From contig CAVTFQ010000008.1 in assembly GCA_963734055.1 (NCBI GenBank), positions 124,001 to 188,000 on the forward strand: DNA of 64,000 bases. The letters run 5' to 3'. The DNA is from CAIWHR01 sp963734055. GTDB lineage: Bacteria; Pseudomonadota; Gammaproteobacteria; Burkholderiales; Casimicrobiaceae. The position numbers and the translations under genes were made by a program. Below the pieces are notes generated by a model. It was not told the origin of the DNA, searched no databases, and saw only the letters and a program-made list of their open reading frames with translations. Shown piece by piece: positions 61,443 to 64,000 of the stretch; position 1 is the first letter of the stretch, and each line of letters opens with the position of its first letter.

Positions 61443-63287
61443 ATGGAGCTGAATCCAAGTCTTGGTGCCGAGCCAATTCGAATGAAGCCTAGAGATCCGA
61501 CTCCCGGTGCACGTGCTTTGCCCGCGGGTTCTCGGCTGGGCGAGTTCGAGATTGAGGAAGTCATCGGCGAGGGCAGCGTCGCGATCGTCTACGCGGCCAC
61601 GGACCTCGCGCTCGCGGTCCCGGTGGCCATCGCGGAGTACCTGCCGGCGCGGCTTGCGCAGCGTGCCGAGGAAGCACAGGTCATGCCGCGAAGCCCCGCG
61701 CAGGCCGATGCCTTCGCGAAAGGGCTCAGGGCCTTCGTCGATGAGACCCGCACGCTGGCCCGATGCGACCATCCCTCGCTGGTGCGCGTCGTGCGTCTGT
61801 GGGAAGCCAATGCAACGGCCTACCGTGTCATGCCGCGCTACCCGACCAGGCGGCTGCTCGAGGTGCGGCGGGGCATGAGCGAACCACCCGACGAGGAGGC
61901 GCTGCGCGCGCTGCTCGACGCGCTGCTAGGCGCGCTGCAGGCGTTTCATCACGCAGGGGGAGTGCACGGCAAGGTCACGCCGTCCAATATCCTGCTGCTG
62001 GCCGACAACCGGCCGCTGCTCCTGGGCCCCGGTGCAGCGGACCGGGCGATCGCCAGCGACCGGATCGACGCGCTGATGACGAGCGAAGAACCCTGTTTCG
62101 CGCCGATCGAACAGATCGTCGAAGCCGACGCTCCGCTCCATCCCTCGGTCGACCTCTACGCGCTGGCCGGCGTCGCGCGCTACTGGATGAGCGGGCAGTT
62201 GCCACCGCCAGCCTTCGGCGCCCCCGGCACGGCACGGCCCGAAACACTCACCGAGACGGTGCAACGGCTGTGCCGGACCTGGCCGCAGCTGCACTACAGC
62301 GCATCCCTGCTGGACGCGCTCGACAGCGCCTTGTCCATCTATCCCGCCGAGCGGCCGCAAAGCGTCGCGGAGATGCGCGCGCGCCTGGATCAACCGCAGC
62401 CGGCCGCAAGTGGCCAAGTCAGCGCAACAGGGACCGCTGCCCCGGCGCCGGACGATGCCGTGCCGTCGTCGCCGGCGCCGGCCCCGCAGACCGCGCCGCC
62501 GGCGCGCGTCACGGAAGACCTCGATGTCGTGATGGCGTTTGCGCCCGCTGTCGCCCCCCTGGCAACTTCGGGCGTTGCTCGCGTCGCTGATGGTCCGTCG
62601 GCGCCGAGGGATTTTGCACGCCAATTGCCCAGCTTCCGACGCGTCGCGATGTGGAGCGGCGCGGTGCTGGTGCTGCTCGCGCTGCTGTTCACAGGCATGC
62701 AAGCGTTTCGCCAGGAACGCCACGTTGGGCGCGTGCTCGATGTTCTTGGCATCAACCCTGGCAGTGGCGACGGGGGCAGCGATGCTGGGGCCGCAACCGC
62801 GGTAGGCCCCGCAGCGCCGGCGACACCGCCGATTGCCGCGGACGAAGGGGGCGCGAAGCCGACGCCGACGGGGCCAACCGCCGCCGCCGCAGACTCACCG
62901 GCGGGCGACACCGCATCTGCCCCTTCTGGCAGCGCCCCGAGCGGCGCGGAAGGTGGGGCCGCGAAGCCGATCTCGACGGAGCCAACCGCCGCAGACTCAC
63001 CGGTGGGCGACACCGCGTCCGCGTCTTCGGCCAGCTCCGACCGCGGGACGCCAGGAGCCGCACCTGACGCCGCTCCGGCTGCAGTCGAAGAGCCGCCCGT
63101 CCCTACCCCGTCCCCAACGCGCGCGGCGGAGCAACACGCCCCGCGCGCCCCGGCCAGCCCGCGCGAGGCATGCGGTGTGCGTACGCAATTCTCACTGTAC
63201 CGCTGCATGCAAAGGGAATGCAGCCAGCGCCGGTGGGCGTCGCATCCCCAGTGTGAACGACTGCGTGCCACCGATAGCGTCGATTGA
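61443..63287 (+). CDS. Membrane-anchored pseudokinase
   Basis: This 614-residue protein has a Hanks-type kinase fold (residues ~32-320), one membrane helix (~400-420) and an Ala/Pro/Thr-rich periplasmic region ending in a four-cysteine tail (EACGVRTQ...YRCMQRECSQR...PQCER). It follows the family of betaproteobacterial kinases with VALKEYxP. The three catalytic signatures are lost: the VAIK lysine is A64 (VAIAEYLP), the HRD aspartate region reads H175-G-K-V-T-P-S-N and DFG reads GPG. It probably binds partners or a ligand without phosphotransfer. The start is uncertain (61443, 61482, or 61179, which overlaps the amidotransferase gene). Confidence 0.82.
   Translation: MELNPSLGAEPIRMKPRDPTPGARALPAGSRLGEFEIEEVIGEGSVAIVYAATDLALAVPVAIAEYLPARLAQRAEEAQVMPRSPAQADAFAKGLRAFVDETRTLARCDHPSLVRVVRLWEANATAYRVMPRYPTRRLLEVRRGMSEPPDEEALRALLDALLGALQAFHHAGGVHGKVTPSNILLLADNRPLLLGPGAADRAIASDRIDALMTSEEPCFAPIEQIVEADAPLHPSVDLYALAGVARYWMSGQLPPPAFGAPGTARPETLTETVQRLCRTWPQLHYSASLLDALDSALSIYPAERPQSVAEMRARLDQPQPAASGQVSATGTAAPAPDDAVPSSPAPAPQTAPPARVTEDLDVVMAFAPAVAPLATSGVARVADGPSAPRDFARQLPSFRRVAMWSGAVLVLLALLFTGMQAFRQERHVGRVLDVLGINPGSGDGGSDAGAATAVGPAAPATPPIAADEGGAKPTPTGPTAAAADSPAGDTASAPSGSAPSGAEGGAAKPISTEPTAADSPVGDTASASSASSDRGTPGAAPDAAPAAVEEPPVPTPSPTRAAEQHAPRAPASPREACGVRTQFSLYRCMQRECSQRRWASHPQCERLRATDSVD
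62845..63040 (+). repeat. Internal duplicated Pro/Thr/Ala segment in the pseudokinase
   Basis: Two copies of a GGAxKPxxTxPTAA...DSPxGDTASA segment, about 40 residues each, lie in the extracytoplasmic linker. They are imperfect and differ by small indels. Confidence 0.7.
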
Positions 63288-63326
63288 CACGCGACCGCAC
63301 CTCGGATCGTATATGCCGGTGAACCG

Positions 63327-63722
63327 CTAACCGGATTTGGATTCGAGCCGCTCCAAAAACCGGGCGAGGTCGATGATGACCCGCTCGTGCGTCCCGCGCC
63401 CGATCACCTCGGCCCCATCTTTCGCCTGGACGGTGAACTCGATGCGCCGCCCGTCGACCTTGGTGACTTCCGCCTCGCCGGTGACGCTGCGACCGACGGG
63501 TGTCGCCGCCAAGTGGCGAACGTCTACGCGCGTGCCGAGCGCGCTCTCACTGGCGGCGAGATAGGGCTTCATGGCATTGAGCGCCGCGTTCTCCATGACC
63601 ATGATCATGACGGGTGTTGCCAGAATCGGCGGCAACATCGCGTCCTTGAAGCGGTTGGCGAGGTGCTCGGGAGTGACGACCAAATTGAACGAGCCCCTGG
63701 CCCCGGTCGGGATCGCTTGCAT
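63327..63722 (-). CDS. FlK-type (hotdog) thioesterase
   Basis: This 131-residue hotdog-fold protein is similar to the fluoroacetyl-CoA thioesterase family: ATPVMIMVMENAALNAM, then LGTRVDVRHLAATPVG, and VDGRRIEFTVQAKDG. It probably hydrolyses an acyl-CoA. An AGGAGGAATC ribosome-binding site selects ATG 63722 over the ATG at 63743. An SDR gene ends 8 bp upstream, so the two may be co-transcribed. Confidence 0.85.
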   Translation of the reverse strand: MQAIPTGARGSFNLVVTPEHLANRFKDAMLPPILATPVMIMVMENAALNAMKPYLAASESALGTRVDVRHLAATPVGRSVTGEAEVTKVDGRRIEFTVQAKDGAEVIGRGTHERVIIDLARFLERLESKSG

Positions 63723-63730
63723 GATTCCTC

Positions 63731-64000
63731 CTAGGCCCTGCAATAACGGGCCGGAAGCTCGGTGCTACGAGCAAATCCGAGCAAGACGGAGGCAGCCTCA
63801 TCCAGCCTTGCTTTCGCCGAGTCGTCAGGCATCGCCGGGATCGACACGATGACTCCCCGCGCAAGATCGGACAAGCTGGCGGTGACGATCTGGTCCGGTT
63901 CCATACGCGGAACCTGGCTCATGTCGATCCCCTGACGTGAATGGAACTCGCTGCGGACGACCCCGGGGCAGACGACCTGCACCTTTACTCCGCTGCCCGC
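63731..64000 (-). CDS. Short-chain dehydrogenase, C-terminal part (runs off the window)
   Basis: About 89 codons from the window edge encode the end of an SDR: GVKVQVVCPGVVRSEFHSRQG, the usual strand after the catalytic helix (PG motif). A helical tail follows (PDQIVTASLSDLARGVIVSIPAM). The N-terminal Rossmann part and YxxxK lie beyond 64000, so completeness cannot be judged. It appears to be the upstream partner of the thioesterase gene. Confidence 0.8.
   Translation of the reverse strand, partial: AGSGVKVQVVCPGVVRSEFHSRQGIDMSQVPRMEPDQIVTASLSDLARGVIVSIPAMPDDSAKARLDEAASVLLGFARSTELPARYCRA

Noticed and set aside
1..64000. tRNA or rRNA genes
   Set aside because: I looked in the intergenic gaps for cloverleaf patterns with the conserved GTTCRA loop and 3' arms and found none that held up by eye.

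Overview
The window is GC-rich chromosomal DNA from a betaproteobacterium, most probably a Burkholderiales-type organism. The evidence is the obgE-proB order with rppH close by, a stand-alone RsxB ferredoxin next to nth, napDABC, the TRAP and CoA-transferase content, and uniform high-GC codon use. No tRNA, rRNA, CRISPR array, phage or plasmid module was recognised. Most genes are ordinary housekeeping or metabolic genes.

Layout. 1-6.9 kb: type II secretion/pilus ATPase, a degenerate M48-like peptidase, a macro-domain protein overlapping pncB, an MFS transporter and CorA. 7.1-9.6 kb: an arylsulfatase-like gene broken by four indels. 9.7-13.7 kb: CDF metal exporter, acyltransferase, RsxB-like ferredoxin, a TPR-like protein and nth. 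13.9-17.6 kb: two small cytochromes c, FdxA, thioredoxin with a duplicated N-terminus, rho and rpmE. 17.6-23.8 kb: glycosyltransferase, obgE and proB, then an unusual tandem hairpin array, YIP1 and DUF3617 proteins, a MITE-like palindromic element and rppH. 23.8-29.2 kb: a trypsin-like periplasmic protease divergent from napDABC (periplasmic nitrate reductase). 29.4-34.8 kb: a small membrane protein, pyruvate phosphate dikinase, a phosphoribosyltransferase and an acyl-CoA ligase. 34.9-40.6 kb: secreted matrixin-like protease, surE, lipid kinase, AlgH-like protein and small secreted or lipoproteins.

40.7-44.9 kb is a coherent cluster: a secreted DUF3299 protein, a Fur/Zur-type regulator, a MacB-like ABC ATPase and permease, a small Cys/His-containing secreted protein and a ZIP transporter. 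A perfect Fur-type palindrome lies in the divergent promoter. This looks like a zinc-responsive uptake or sensing system related to the Zrg-type loci of gammaproteobacteria. 45.8-48.9 kb is a second three-gene ABC system (HlyD adaptor, FtsX-type permease, ATPase).

49-64 kb is more accessory in character. It holds a small K+ channel, a remnant of paiB, MarC, a class III cyclase fused to a YHS metal-binding domain, and an operon for HMG-CoA lyase, CaiB-type CoA transferase and a TRAP dicarboxylate transporter. It continues with a cysteine-desulfurase-like enzyme, a graveyard of truncated genes (ADH, NmrA-like, SDR, TrxC), a class II glutamine amidotransferase, a membrane-anchored pseudokinase, a thioesterase, and an SDR that runs off the window end.

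The most unusual signals are non-coding or structural: the ~110-nt triple hairpin array after proB, which carries a second copy of the proB C-terminal codons; the inverted-repeat element whose edge forms the rppH stop codon; and the 42-nt tandem duplication inside trxA.
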